DNA of 64,000 nucleotides, taken from the NCBI GenBank assembly GCA_029747585.1, contig JAPEVF010000087.1, forward strand, positions 1-64,000, in the 5' to 3' direction. Each line of letters starts with the position of its first letter. Within the stretch, counting starts at the first letter, position 1. Positions 22,467-34,463 of the stretch are shown one piece after another. Source of the DNA: Pleurotus djamor (taxonomy: Eukaryota > Basidiomycota > Agaricomycetes > Agaricales > Pleurotaceae). The notes under the pieces were generated by a model that did no database searches, was not told where the DNA came from, and saw only the letters and a program-made list of their open reading frames with translations. The position numbers and the translations under genes are program-made.

Positions 22467-22854
22467 TCACTTTCAGCGCACCCATCAGTTGGACTCGTAG
22501 CCTTATTCTTAAGCATTATCTTGCTCGTCATCATTGGGTGTTTGTGTATTTAGTATCTACTTGATTCTCAAGTCTCAAGTATTGCCATATCCTGAGCCAC
22601 GTGTGTCCCTTCCGAACTCATCGCTCGTCTTTCGGAGGGCCAGTCTCGACTCTCCAACGACAGGCAAGGCCTGATGCATATGTCCTTAGACCCCTCCTGA
22701 TTCCCCTAAGACGTCAGGAGCGTTGTCCATTAGCCGGCTGCCAAGCACAATGTGACGTCAAGAGTGGACACCTTTGCCTTTCCCCAACCTATGCTTCTCC
22801 AATGGCTACCTTCAAATACTGGAAACCTCCCTCTGCTGACCGCGCGTCCTCATC

Positions 22855-25800
22855 ATGTCCCCCCACAACGACGATCCAGGACATCTTACGAGTCCGACTC
22901 AAAATGAGCGCGAAGTCACGGATCCCATAACCCACCTCCCCGTCGCAATTCATGATTTTACTGAAGTAGAACTCGAGAAAATACCACCGCCAAACTCGCA
23001 ACAAGATCAACCACCTTCCAATTTGCTGCCACACCAGCAGACCGATGGAAAGCGTACTGCTTTGGAACGGAGTGATTCAGAGAGGGACCGTGCTAACAGG
23101 GAGAGGCACGCGACTTTGGATGAGATGTTGATTCGAGAGACGACCCTTGGGCGATGGGTCGACCCCAGAGACACGAAAAGTCGAATGACTGTACACACAG
23201 CAATTGTTGCAAGCATCGCGGCCTTTTGTGCAGCATTTGCATCTGTGTTATCCTCGTACCTGTGGCACGGACGCGAGTCATCAACGTCCGTTGAGCCAAG
23301 TTGGCTGGGGTCCGTCTTGCATGCATTCTCATCGACTCTGGGACTTCTTCTCGAGATTTTGATCTGTGCCATATTGTCGGGTTTCATTGTGGTAGCGTAT
23401 GTTTACGCCGTATCGCGAATGCCCGACCAGATACCAGTGCCTTCTTCAGAGTCTATACAAACTGAAGGTGAAGCTGGACTTCCACAACGACACGAGGTAT
23501 GTATCTGTGGCTGACATTTTCCGATTACGCGTCACTGACAGGGTTTGCTCAGCAGTCTGAGGATCCCCCACAAATCGACCAAACAACTTGGCTCAACGCC
23601 GTTCTCGTTACCCTCTGGCCAATCATCAACCCGACACTATTCACGCCTCTAGCAGACATAATAGAAGACTCACTTCAAGCTTCCCTCCCTCACTTCGTTA
23701 AAGCTGTTAAGATAGCGGACATCGGCCAGGGAATTGAGCCTGTACGAATCCAGCAAGTACAATGGCTTGACGCTCCCAGAAAACAAGACTCTGGTAATCG
23801 TACCGAGGCACAAAGCGCTGAAGAAGAAGAGGAATCTGGGGAGTTTGTCTGCCTTGAACTCGGGCTTGTGTACCGATCTGCGCTACCCCCGTCGTCGAAG
23901 TTACACGCGGCGTCCATTGGAAACCGATCTACCAACCCGCACATGGTACTCCATCTATGGACCGTTGCAGGAATACAAATTCCTTTCTACATCTCTTTAC
24001 ACTCCTTGCTATGCAATCTCCGTGTGCGTGTCGCACTCACACCGAATCCACCCTTCTCTTCACTGGCCACAGTTTCACTCCTTGGTCTCCCGCACGTATC
24101 TTTCTCCTTGACACCCTTGAGTAGACACTTGCCGAACGTGATGGACGTGCCTATCCTCAGCAATTGGGTGAAGCAATCCATCGATAGCGCGATGGACATG
24201 TACGTTGCTCCCAGGAGTGTCAGCCTTGACCTTGGACTCATGTTGGCCGGTGGGGAACGTATTGACACTGAAGGAGTCGGGATCGTTGCTGTCCGAGTCA
24301 TCTCTGCGGAAGGATTCAGAGCCGGAGATCGCATGAAGGCGTGGAAGAATGTCATCCCCGGTGTTCATGTCGAAGATCGCGTTTGTCAAGGCGATGCGTA
24401 TGTTACCGCTGGATGGGGGAAATGGGGGAAACCACTTTGGAGCTCAAGGTTAGTTACCTAGGTCCTATATCAATCAAGTAATTGGGCTTAGAAACTGATA
24501 TTTTTCTCAGAATTGTTAACGACGAGATGATACCTGTCTGGGATGAATACACTTTCCTTGTCGTTAGCCCTGCGGAACTAGACTCGCACGAACGACTGAG
24601 GTTACAGCTCTGGGACGCTGGTATGTCTTTACGTGAATTGCCTCGCATTCCTTCTCAACACGTCGATTAGATAGGATGACGGCCGATGACAACTTGGGCA
24701 ATGTTCACGTAGACCTTAAAGAGCTGATGTCTAGCGAGGAGACGCTGAAGATGATGTCCCATCGTGAGGATGATCTAACGGATATCGACGGCACAACACA
24801 GTGTCCTGGGACGCTGAAATGGGAAGTCGGATATTTTCCCAAAATTACTTTGGGCAGCTGGCTACTCGAGATGTACCAAACGAACAGACGACATTGGCAG
24901 TCCACGGAAACCAACGCGGAGCATGGTTCTGACGAAGAAAGAGACGATGTTTCAGATATCGAACACTCAGTAATGGACGCAGAGCAAGATGACGAGAGCG
25001 CCGTTGCTCGTGATACGGAACCAAAATCCACCAATGACTCAGAAACTCGACCTTATGAAGACAATTCGACCGCACAGGAAAAGCTTGAAGATGAAGTCGC
25101 ATGCCATGAAAAAGAACTAGTCACGAAGGCGGCCGATATTATCTCTGGCACACCGCCTTCAGACCTCTGGCCCAGCGGTATATTCGCTCTGAGGATCGAG
25201 CAGATTGAAGGCTTGGAGATAGAACAAGTACGAGCCAGCGGTGATCAAGCTATAAAGATGGAACACGAAGAGGAGGACGATGGTGATGACACACCGAGCG
25301 CGTACTGTGTAGTCATCATCAACCATCAGCGGGTATATAAGACGCGCACGAAGATGGTCTCAGGGAAGCCATATGTTAGTCCCCTGCCTCCCCCGTCGAT
25401 CTATTTCTGACTTTCTTTGTAACATAGTTTGATGCTGGTCTCGAACGATTCATCAAGGACTGGCACACCACTAGCGTCATGATATCTGTCCGCGACAGCC
25501 GCCTACATGAGGTCGATCCAATTATCGGCGTTGTCGACCTCCCGCTATACAAGCTCTTCTCCAAACGGTCACACATCACCGATTCTTTCCCCCTTGCTGG
25601 AGGAATTGGCTACGGACGAGTAAAGCTTTCCTTATCATTTAGATCTGTCGAGCTCCAGCTGCCTCGTGAACTGCAAGGATGGGATGTCGGCACCCTCGAA
25701 GTACATGAAGTCCGTCTCAGTCAAACTGGACCAATAGCGGGGAAAACGAGAGCCTTCATCGATGAACTGAAAAAATGTCGGCTGATAGCCCGAACTTCGT

Positions 25801-26552
25801 ATGCCAAACGAAAACTGGTTGGCACGTTCGACGAAGAAAAGGAAGAAATGGTGATGAGGGCGAAGCATAGCCGTACTGCCAAATTGGCGGTTCGGCAGCG
25901 ATATGCTAGTTGCTTGGTTTTGGAATTTCGCAAGCGCGTTCTCGGTCCAGATCCTACCCCTGCCTTCGGTATTCTGTGGTTGAAGGACATACCGGACGAA
26001 GAAGAAGTCGAACTGACCATTCCACTCCAATACAACTCCAATAAATCTTTGGAGCGTGCCCAAAAGACGGCTTCCCATGATGTTGGTGAAACAGTCAATG
26101 GTGCTGAATTGCGGATGAAATTGAGATTTTGGCGTGGGTTGAGCGGTTATCACCAGAAGCTGGCCAAGAATGAGAAAGGTGTCGCCGATGTGATGGAGGT
26201 CCTCGATTGTGTTGAAGAATACCATGGTCATGGAATGGATCTGGATACCGTCACGCTGTCCGAGTCGGGTTCGGGCACTGGGTCCTCTTCAAGTGAGCGT
26301 GACAATGATGCTGATCCTCTGGAGTCTGGGAAGGTAGGAGGAGTTGTCACGCAAATCAAGGACTTTCACAAACGGAAAGGTCAACTCCACCGCAAACATC
26401 GCGGTCTCATGCAATGGAGCGGGACGAGGAAGATGAAATGGGTCGTTAGGAAGGCGGAGGATAAGGTTACAAAGGCTGGTGTTAAAACGAAGGAAAAGGT
26501 TATTGGGCGGAAGCACTCTAAGAAGGAGTTAGATATGGAGACGGAAGTCTGA
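22855..26552 (+). CDS. Tricalbin-like SMP and C2 domain protein
   Basis: Five exons (22855-23496, about 23553-24448, 24511-24620, 24671-25374, 25428-26552) give about 1158 residues. The N-terminal 100 residues are polar. Two membrane segments follow (around HTAIVASIAAFCAAFASVLS and TLGLLLEILICAILSGFIVV). Next comes an SMP-type lipid-transfer domain starting TTWLNAVLVTLWPIINPTLF, with PHVSFSLTPL and VMDVPILSNWVKQSIDSAM. C2-like regions follow (GIVAVRVISAEGF.., VPVWDEYTFLV-like segment in exon 3, LRLQLWDA, and a later VMISVRDSRLHEVDPIIGVV). The tail is basic. This order fits fungal tricalbins, ER proteins that tether the plasma membrane and move lipids. Exon 2 may start at 23553 or 23556, since two AG acceptors are three bases apart. 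Confidence 0.85.
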
Positions 26553-26913
26553 ATAATTTGGGCGTTATCGTTCTAACTTTTGACCACTTGTGAATGGACC
26601 CAGTCAATCGACCTTGCTTTGGAGGTGCTTTGAACATGTACTACTGATGTATCTTTACCTTATGTATCTTGGACATTTTCGTTTGGCGTGCATCTGTTGT
26701 GGCTTCACTGGCCCAGGGAATCGTCTTTGTAGACTGTAATTAGCACCCCCCCGCGAGTATTTAGATCAATCATATCAGGCGGGTATAACGTGCACTGCAC
26801 AGTCCCGGGCTGATCAGGGAATGATGTTCAATTGGAAACGACAGAACAACAAATGGACATTTCATCCTCTCGTAATAGAGGTTGAGTTCCAGCCTAGATC
26901 ATCAGCCCACCAT
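26553..26913. other. Convergent intergenic
   Basis: This 360-bp stretch lies between the ends of two convergent genes. A run of C and G (CCCCCCGCG) near 26745 is the only local oddity. No gene is seen. Confidence 0.5.
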
Positions 26914-28027
26914 TTACTCTTCATCTTCTTCATAGCTCCTCGCTTTCCCAGGCTTCACGCCCGGCCTCTTCTGATGAGGCAACGGCTGCTGCTGGTGCTG
27001 GGGTCTTGTTGCTGAGAGATATAACGGCAGTAATTAGGCTAGCCCACAACATGAATAACCAAAGCTTACTGTGGCCCGACGCTTGGTTGGGGCGCCCTTT
27101 GACCTTAAGTTCCTTTTGTTGAGGGAAGGGTTGGGGTCGGATAACTTGTGTTTGCTTCAAAACCGTTCCATCATCGCCAAGCCGCTCCGTGGTGAATTTA
27201 CAGCCACCGGGACAATGGATTTGCTGGAAGAAAACAGATTCAGTGCCGCGTAAACTTGATGGGATGATATGCAAAAGGCCACTTACGGTGGGAAACTCGG
27301 TCATTGTACGTTTTCCTTTTATCCTCGGCTTCTTCTGTTGAGGCAACGGTTGAGGGTGTGGTTGAGGCGGGGAGGGAGGAGGTGACGGGTAGTTGCTGCG
27401 TACACAATCCTCGACGCAACGCTGCCAGGCCGCGCCACGGAGTCCCATCAATGTACATGTAACCTCACATTCCTGCTGCTAAATGAGGAATTATATAATA
27501 TAAATGTTAAGGCGGGGGGAAGCGGTGAGACGGTCGGGACATACAGTTGGACGCTTGGTAGTTGGACGCTTGGAAGTTGGACGCTTGATACTTGCTCGCT
27601 TTCCTTTAGCCCTTGGCTTTGTTGGCTTCTTCTGCTGAAGCAAGGGCTGCGGTTGTGGTTGACGTTGAGGCGATGTGGGAGGCGGCGAGGGATGATTGCT
27701 TCGAATGCAGTCCTCAACACACCGCTGCCAAGCTGAGCCGTGGAGACCTTTCAGCGCACAGGGGGCTCCACACAGTTGTTGCTAGACAGCGGCATTCCAA
27801 TGAGCACACACACCAATGTAAGGTCGGAGTAGAAAGCTTACCTTCGGGAGTTTTGTTGTAGCACGAGCGACAAGAGAATCATCGAGTTGGCTGTGATCAG
27901 CACTGCGAAAACATCAGCAAGAATTCCGGAGGTGTTGCATACGACGAAGTACTTACGGAGGAGAAGCACTAATGATAGCAACTTGCGCAAGGAAGGCAAG
28001 AACAGCAAATTTCATGGAGAATTGCAT
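26914..28027 (-). CDS. Two-module twin-CX3C secreted precursor with a degenerate third module
   Basis: Six exons, complement of 27957-28027, 27842-27890, 27545-27781, 27287-27478, 27070-27223 and 26914-27011, give 266 residues. The signal peptide is MQFSMKFAVLAFLAQVAIIS. Exon 3 encodes QQLCGAPCALKGLHGSAWQR plus CVEDC and exon 4 QQECEVTCTLMGLRGAAWQR plus CVEDC, both CX3C-X12-CX3C. Each has a Pro/Gln/Lys-rich tail with GKR. Exon 3 ends in three KRPT repeats. Exon 5 keeps only the first pair (CPGGC) and has lost the second CX3C, so it looks like a decayed module that is still in frame. Exon 6 ends YEEDEE, like the four-module protein. The exon 5-6 joint is phase 1, unlike the phase-0 module exons. 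Confidence 0.75.
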
Positions 28028-28689
28028 CGATGAAGAGAACAGAGAGAAGTTGACGGTATTAGAGCACGGCTCTGGTGATTTGTTGTGAGTAGATGTCTTG
28101 AGAAGTGACCAGCACTGCTGAAGAAACATCCAAACACAGTGGCTAGCTTTTATACCTGTTCAAAGGCAACGGCGCTATAATTAGATGTCGTGTAACAAGT
28201 GATTCGTGGGGCAGACGGTCAAGGGTAGCCGTCAGACACGCTAGGGGATGGAAATTCTAGCGACTCTATCGGGAGAAATCATTTGTTGTCTGAGGGTGCG
28301 ACTTAGGTGGCAAGCTGCCGCGTCGAAGCCGGAAACGTTGTCCCAACGATAGGATAGTTTCACATACCCAAGTTGATAGCGACAGACACAGCACTTGATG
28401 TCGTTGGCTTAGATCCTACACAGAGAGCGTACTATCCATACATGAGTATTTGATCATGTTCCCGAGCAAGTAGGCTGCTCATATTGTAGGTTGTGACCCA
28501 CGAGTCAACGTCGTTGATGGTTGATGTGATCGCATATCAGTGCCCTCCTCGACGGCGCTTTGTGGTAGCAGCCTGAGACTGTATGTGAAGCCGTTGACAT
28601 GTTCATCCAAGATACAGGAGTTGAGGGCTGTAACTTTCCGTGGTTAGCACTTTGCAACATCCAGGAGGGAAAGTTGAAACACACTACGA
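28028..28689. other. Intergenic, promoter of the two-module gene
   Basis: This 660-bp stretch includes the TATA-palindrome promoter at 28109-28154 and the 3' flank of the BAHD gene. No other gene is visible. Confidence 0.5.
28109..28154 (-). promoter_or_regulatory. TATA box plus palindrome promoter
   Basis: On the minus strand, TATAAAA (28148-28154) is followed by TCAGCAGTGCTGG (28109-28121) and GGTCACTT, with the same 33-base spacing as in the sister genes. It serves the gene starting at 28027. Confidence 0.75.
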
Positions 28690-30306
28690 TCAAAGAAATT
28701 TCGACTGCAAGTCTGTAATGACTTGTTCCATTATGTCCTTGGGTAGATGTATGCTGACATCGACGCCTTTGTGATACCATCGTCCGCCCTCTACGGACTC
28801 TTCGGAAGCAGCATCCGCAAGTTGGATCAACCCATCCATAGCGGGCATAACACCTTCGGCATAGATTGGCAGGGTTTTGACCCCATCCTTGCCGCCGAAA
28901 TCCAACTCATAGGCACCTTCGCCTATCCAGCTGCTCACTAGCAAGTTACGTTTTCCAACGAAACCATGCCAAATTCTCCACGGTGGGCCGCTTTCCATCG
29001 CCTTGTCATATAGCTTCGCCCCCAAGTAGGTTGAGTCGCATTTGGTGAGGACCGCACGGATGTTCTGGGCAATGGTAGAAGGGGTTGTGCTTGCAATATG
29101 ATCAAAGGAGACACGGGCTAGAAGAACCGGAGAGCCAACAACGTTTTCAGGAAGAACCGTGGATAGACGTTGGCCTCTAAGAGAGAGGGTTTGGTTCAAG
29201 AACACTTCCGATGGTCGGTCGCTTGGTGGACCGTATCTCACCCGGTTGATGGCAAACCAGATATTGGAAAGGAGCGCATCAAGGTACGATATTTTATGCG
29301 AAGAGGGCTCAAGTGACACAGTGGCTTCGTAGATACGGGACAGCTGTGCAGGCGTAAAGTGGAAGAGTTGGTGTTGGATCGTCGCACTCATGTCGAGTTC
29401 ATCCCAAGGAATCGGATCACCGGAGTCGAAGGCATTCCTCATGGATTCGGGAACGTTCGATACAAACGCCTCTGGGGTGACAGTGGAAGGTAAGAGTGGA
29501 GACGGACAACCCTCCGATGATTTGAGCCAGTCATACCGATGGCCGGGAAGTGAACGGGATTGTTTGACAAGTGATTCATCAACAATGGGTGAATCGATAT
29601 CCCCCGAAGCTGCTGCATCAAGCAAAGATGGCTCGAAGAAAGGTCGAACGACAGGCAGACTATCTTCGAGGACACCAGAAGAGGAGCTTCGATACAAAGA
29701 TGCCCAATGTCGCATGAAGAGCATCAGGGATCGAGCATCTGCCAACGGGTGCGACATCTTGACGCCGATCGCCACAGAGCCGCACGCGAACGATGTGAGT
29801 CGGATGGACATCGACGGCACGGGCGAGATATGTGTAGAACCAGCACCGGACAAGATGGCAAGGGGTGTAGGCGATACTAGTTCCGCTACGGGAAAGTTGG
29901 ATACGTCGCAGCATCGACCTGGAGCGCTGCGCCAGTCTGCATTTGGTAAAAAAGACGCAACCTCTCTAGGGCTAGCCGCAACAGTGTAATCCACGCCTGG
30001 ATCAGTCTCTGTCCCGTATTCCACGAAGAGTCGACCGTATCGAAGAGTGTGATCGGTTGGTGTATGGGTCTGAACGTCATTTAAATGACCCGACCAGTGA
30101 GGGTATGAGTCAAGGACTTTCGAGAGTGCGGTACCGAGGATTTGAGCATCGATGGACGATCTGAATACCCAGATACCAGACGTGGGGGCGTATCTGGCTG
30201 TTGTGCAGTCGATTACGGACAGGGCCACTTTCGTAGGACCATTGGCGGATTGTGTAGGAAATAACCTGACCTGGGAGTCAATACGGGATTCCGTGATGAT
30301 AGTCAT
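28690..30306 (-). CDS. BAHD-type (HXXXD) acyltransferase
   Basis: A single exon encodes 538 residues. The catalytic motif HPLAD (in VKMSHPLADARS) fits HXXXD of the transferase family PF02458. The second conserved motif, DFGWG in plants, appears as DFGGK (ELDFGGKDGVK). N-terminal LFPTQSANGPTKVALSVIDC and the block around ILGTALSKVLDSYPHWSGHL fit the family's first strands. Members move acyl groups from CoA thioesters to alcohols or amines; the substrate cannot be told. There is no signal peptide, so it is probably cytosolic. Absence of introns is unusual among the neighbours. The ATG at 30306 is the first in a frame with good length. Confidence 0.82.
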   Translation of the reverse strand: MTIITESRIDSQVRLFPTQSANGPTKVALSVIDCTTARYAPTSGIWVFRSSIDAQILGTALSKVLDSYPHWSGHLNDVQTHTPTDHTLRYGRLFVEYGTETDPGVDYTVAASPREVASFLPNADWRSAPGRCCDVSNFPVAELVSPTPLAILSGAGSTHISPVPSMSIRLTSFACGSVAIGVKMSHPLADARSLMLFMRHWASLYRSSSSGVLEDSLPVVRPFFEPSLLDAAASGDIDSPIVDESLVKQSRSLPGHRYDWLKSSEGCPSPLLPSTVTPEAFVSNVPESMRNAFDSGDPIPWDELDMSATIQHQLFHFTPAQLSRIYEATVSLEPSSHKISYLDALLSNIWFAINRVRYGPPSDRPSEVFLNQTLSLRGQRLSTVLPENVVGSPVLLARVSFDHIASTTPSTIAQNIRAVLTKCDSTYLGAKLYDKAMESGPPWRIWHGFVGKRNLLVSSWIGEGAYELDFGGKDGVKTLPIYAEGVMPAMDGLIQLADAASEESVEGGRWYHKGVDVSIHLPKDIMEQVITDLQSKFL

Positions 30307-30589
30307 TGATCAACAAGTCACTCACATGCATTGATGATAACCCTGATTAGGCGCCAGGCGTCGTCAGTCCAACACTGAGTATACACGATCAGAGGAAGAC
30401 TTACACGCAATAATGCTGTGGTAAAGACTGGGGTTAATGGTTGGTCAGTGGTGGGAAGGATGAACATTGGAGTGTGAAAGGGGAAATCTAGAGAAACCGC
30501 TTCATAGGCTTGTCAGAAAATGCGATTCGTGAAACGGGAGAGAAAAGGGATGTATGTGACTACACATAAGTTATATGAGAAAAATGGTA

Positions 30590-32650
30590 TCAGTACCGTC
30601 CACGACGATTGTTCCATCGGCCTTGACCTTGCCTTGAGCCCCCGCCGCCCCCACCACCACCACCTCCTCTCCAACCAGAACCATGATCATCACCGCCCCC
30701 ACGGCCACTATTCCACTCGTCGTGATGCGTATTCCCGTTTCCATACATGCTTTCATGCTGCTGAGACGGCATAGCCCTCGAAGACGAGCTGTCTCCAATT
30801 CCTGGAATCGAATACTCCTCCTCCCCACCATCACCACCTCTCTTCCCATACCCGCCCGTATCCATCCCATCATTCGCGTTTTCTTCAGGTTTACTCCACC
30901 AACCCTGCCCAAAGCTCATCCCAGGCACCATCGCATCATCTTCGTCGTCCTGCCCAGTCGTATCGGTGATCTCGGGTGGTTTCTGCCCGCCAGCGGAGAA
31001 CACAGAAGATGAGTCTCCAGGACGTTCGCGGGACCAGAACCGTGTGGTATGATCGTTCGAACCGCTAGCAAGCAGGTGTCCGAGTGGATGGAAGGCTAGA
31101 CACCAGACGTTGGAGTCGTGTGCTTGGGCTAGTGTCGCGCGTGGCTGACTTTGCGCGTTCGGTTGGTTCAGGAAGCTCTGTGAATCCGCAGTGGAGACGT
31201 CCCAGTGTATTATTGAACCTTCTGATCCACCAGAAACAAGGACAGGGTGAACGGGATGCCATGCAACCGCTGCGTAAGGGAAGACCAGTCAGACAGAGAA
31301 GGGAAACAGGCCAACCAGAAAGATACTGACAGCAAACCTCCTTCTTGTGCCCCTTCAACACCCTGAATTCTTTCATTGCGCGAATGTCAAAGACCCGAAC
31401 CGTTTGATCACGCGAAGCGCTTGCGACCTGATCTCCGTTCGGTGACCAGGCAATGGCTTGCACCGTATTCTTGTGAGGATGCCTGGAAGAGGATAGAGTC
31501 AATTATAAACCCGCGGGAAAGCAAGAATAACTGACAGTGAGGACAGAACGGTCCCAGTTCGAGGATCCCAGAACTTGATGGTATTATCTTTACTTCCCGA
31601 CACAAGGAGACCTTTCGTTGGATGCCATTGGACACACTTGACATCCCAACCGTGACCTATCTCGAGAATCAATTACGTAGTCCCTTGCAAGAAAGAGGGT
31701 CACGTACCTGTGAGGGTGCTCTCCTCTCGACTCTCCTCAAATGCCCAGATTTTGATGGTAGAATCATCACTCGCCGTGGCGAACCGTCGATCATCCGGAC
31801 TGAAACTGAGACCGCGTATTGGCTCTCTCGACTTGGAACCCTGCCATGCAGTCAAGTTGTTCATGTTCGGCTCGAAATATTTGATTACACCGTTTTTATC
31901 TGTCGAAGCGAGGTATGCTCCTGAATGAGTGAATTGCATGGCGCATATGCCAGTGTCGTGGGCTTGTAGAATGGTTTCGAAATTGAACGTAAGACCGTTC
32001 CATAGGGTGAATTCACCACTCGTCGAGCCGGTCAAGACGCGTCGCGCTTCAGGTGTCCACTACAACCACATCAGCAAGATTAGATCAGACGCGTCAGAGT
32101 CGGCGAGTACGCACCGTGACCACATTGATTGGGCATCGAATTTTATTCGTCGACGTGTGCACGAACTTGGTGCATAGCGATGTTGACGCATTTTCAGGAT
32201 ACGCTTTAGGCGGTAGCAACTGGTTTGATTCGTTTCAGCCACGCTCGAGCAAGGTTGGATGACCAAAAGATATATTGCCTCGCACATCTATTATATAGGA
32301 AGGACCGGGCCTCATATAAGGTGTATAAGTAGAATTAGGACGTAGTTTCCGCATCTTCAACGGACAGTGAGATTCATTCCCCCAAGACAAAAAGACACAC
32401 TCACTAGCCCCCAGCGCCCCATTCCACTGTTATAATCGACCGTCCGTCGAGGTTTTGTCTTCTTGATCAACTTTCCGTCAATAAGTTGTCGTGAATTGAT
32501 CAGTTCTTGCTCCGTTATTTTCATGTCGTCCAGAGGTGGCGGTTGGGGATCCGTGAGGTATTTCTTCGGCGTCCATTCTACGTGAGGTACGCTGGGAGAT
32601 CTCGGAAGGGATTTCGGGGGTAAAAGGACGGGCAAGCTGGAGGATGACAT
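30590..32650 (-). CDS. PFS2: Polyadenylation factor subunit Pfs2 (WD40 protein)
   Basis: Seven exons, complement of 32405-32650, 32286-32354, 32115-32219, 31708-32059, 31536-31656, 31331-31482 and 30590-31269, give 574 residues. The N-terminal motif [15 protein letters not shown] joined to MRKLRPN, then [13 protein letters not shown], is diagnostic of Pfs2/WDR33. WD repeats follow: [100 protein letters not shown] and [20 protein letters not shown]. The C-terminal part is Gly/Arg-rich. Pfs2 scaffolds the cleavage and polyadenylation factor that processes mRNA 3' ends in the nucleus. It is a housekeeping gene that looks single-copy in this window and anchors the core between the arms. Confidence 0.92.
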
Positions 32651-32862
32651 TGGAAGAACTTGAGAGTATGACTTTGAGAGCGCCGGTTTTGCCAACAGAC
32701 GCCGGTAATCAGGGGGTCATAATAGGAGAGAATGTGTTTTGTCGGACTGGCACTGTGAGTTGCATCAAACATCAGTCCAAAGCATCCCATCAGAAGTCAT
32801 TGATTTGGAGATACAAATCCAAGGTAAGAGCTAAATATATATAAGCTATACGAAGGCACTAT

Positions 32863-33380
32863 CTAAGCCAAATCGTCGTTGTCGTCCTCAACAGCACGGG
32901 GCTTAGACTTCTTCTTCGGGGCAGTCTTTCTCTTAGGCCCAGTCTTCTTCGGCCCAGTCTTCTTCGGTGCTGGCTTCCTGATGCCGCCGTTGGTGCCCTT
33001 CCTCTTGGGCGCCCTGTTGTGTGGTGATGGAGGTGGCGAAGGGTAGTTGCTGGCCATGCATCGATTGACGCAATCTGTCCATGCAGGACCTTGCGCACCA
33101 GCTAAGGTGCACGCGACTTCACATTCTTGTTGCTGTGGATGCTATTAGCGAGGCTGATGATATAATTAGCAGCGAAGCAGCGTACTGTAGGCCTTTGCCT
33201 TGGTCCTCGAGCCATGAGTCCGCTGTTGTCATCGCCGTCGAAATCACTGAACGGCAAGTCAAGGTCAGATCTAGAGTGTCAAGGAATGTAAAAGAGATAG
33301 AGAGCGTACGCGGGCATGGCGTTGATAACGGCGACTTGACCCAAGAAAGCAAGGACGGCAAGCTTCAATGTGAATTGCAT
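32863..33380 (-). CDS. Single-module twin-CX3C secreted protein, third copy
   Basis: Three exons, complement of 33310-33380, 33186-33246 and 32863-33132, give 133 residues. The signal peptide differs most from its sisters (MQFTLKLAVLAFLGQVAVIN). The module (QQECEVACTLAGAQGPAWTD plus CVNRC) and the basic tail are almost the same, ending VEDDNDDLA instead of EDEFENLY. It is transcribed divergently from the copy at 34464-34978, across a 1.08 kb shared upstream region. Confidence 0.8.
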
Positions 33381-33476
33381 GGTGAGGATGGAGAAGAAGT
33401 GTTCGGATGAAGTTTGGTAAGAGTATGAGACGTAGAAGAAGAGACCTGCTCGACTGGTGAGTGTGTTGAGAAGTGA

Positions 33477-33521
33477 CCGGCACCGCTGGAGAAACATCGT
33501 TCCAGTTTGCATCCTTTTATA
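33477..33521 (-). promoter_or_regulatory. TATA box plus palindrome promoter
   Basis: TATAAAA (33515-33521, minus strand) is followed by CCAGCGGTGCCGG (33477-33489), a compensated version in which both half-sites changed symmetrically (A to G and T to C), and then GGTCACTT. Symmetry is thus kept while the sequence changes. Confidence 0.7.
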
Positions 33522-34348
33522 ACATGTCCAGAGGGATATTGGAATGGCTTGGTCGCTCCGAGTCGGTGAGCGCGTGATACCAAGGCAAGCTGGTGGTGGA
33601 CAGAAGTAACGACCCTGCGATGCAGCGCTTTGAGTAAAACTCTATGTCTCCACACCGAGTTCAGGGTGGCGAAGAACGTTTCAGCAGCGCAAAGTTCCAA
33701 CAGACATATCTTATCTCATGGAAGAGCCATCGGACGCCGCTCGTCCGCCTGAGCGCACGAGCCTGGAGCCCATGGAAGAACATTCCCTGGCTTCATGAAA
33801 CACGGTGGTTGGAAGCCCTGTAGTTCACTCCATTCTCGGCTGTGATTGAGACATCGCCTGTAGCTCGAGCTGATAGTTACAACTCTCTCAATAAGTGACC
33901 ATGTTGCTCTTGGTCGTGAAACCTCCTACCCTCCGTGAATTGACAGCCCTGTGTAGGAAGAACGTAGATCCGAGGTGGAATGGGGCAACTTGTTGAACAA
34001 ATTCTCGCGGCGAGTTTGCGGCGAGTTCATCATTGTTTTGTTGTTATATCAGTGACTCTCCCAGAGTGTAGACTACTCTAGTAGAGAGTGGTCGGTCGCA
34101 TTCACATTCGCATCCAGCGACCTCCAGAGAAAGCAAGCGAAAGGTAAGAGATAAAAGACACTGATTGGGCGTCTATCAATGCGAAACACTTCCTTCCAAA
34201 CCTTGATCGCGGACGTGACCCCAGTGGTACACCGTATGTGTTTCATCACCACAAAGGCTCACATCCATGATTCTTGGCCTCGTGCAAAGTGGTGAATGCG
34301 CACCGCGAGACTTGAATTGAATCCCGGAATCTCGACCGCTTCGAACGG

Positions 34349-34394
34349 TATAAAAGCAGGCCCCTTCGATGGATTGTTTCTCCAGCAGTGCTGG
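34349..34394 (+). promoter_or_regulatory. TATA box plus palindrome promoter
   Basis: TATAAAA at 34349-34355 is followed after 33 bases by CCAGCAGTGCTGG at 34382-34394 and then GGTCACTT. It stands 70 bp before the ATG at 34464. Confidence 0.75.
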
Positions 34395-34463
34395 TCACTT
34401 GTCTACACATCCACCCCAATCACTTCGAGCAGGTCTCTTCATCTTATCTTCTCCCTCTAAACC

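Larger units (their letters stand above)
19797..22470. repeat. Inner inverted pair, left copy
   Basis: This block holds an AhpD-like gene, a single-module twin-CX3C gene and an orphan promoter. It is inverted relative to 33477-36170. The AhpD-like copies are clearly diverged, roughly two thirds identical by eye. The neighbouring secreted-protein exons and the strip 21600-22450 are much more similar to their partners. It is therefore a nested inverted duplication with a different divergence history from the outer arms. Confidence 0.85.
21515..22854. other. Intergenic strip with two facing promoters, one orphan
   Basis: This strip is inverted relative to 33381-34463. It starts with the promoter of the gene at 20994-21514 and ends near 22470 with a second TATA-palindrome promoter pointing right. 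No twin-CX3C gene follows that second promoter. From 22480 to 22854 I see only the 5' flank of the tricalbin-like gene. Confidence 0.6.
33381..34463. promoter_or_regulatory. Bidirectional promoter region of two twin-CX3C genes
   Basis: Both ends carry the TATA-palindrome element pointing outward (33477-33521 minus, 34349-34394 plus). The centre has no gene. Strips of it are similar, inverted, to 21600-22450. Confidence 0.65.
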
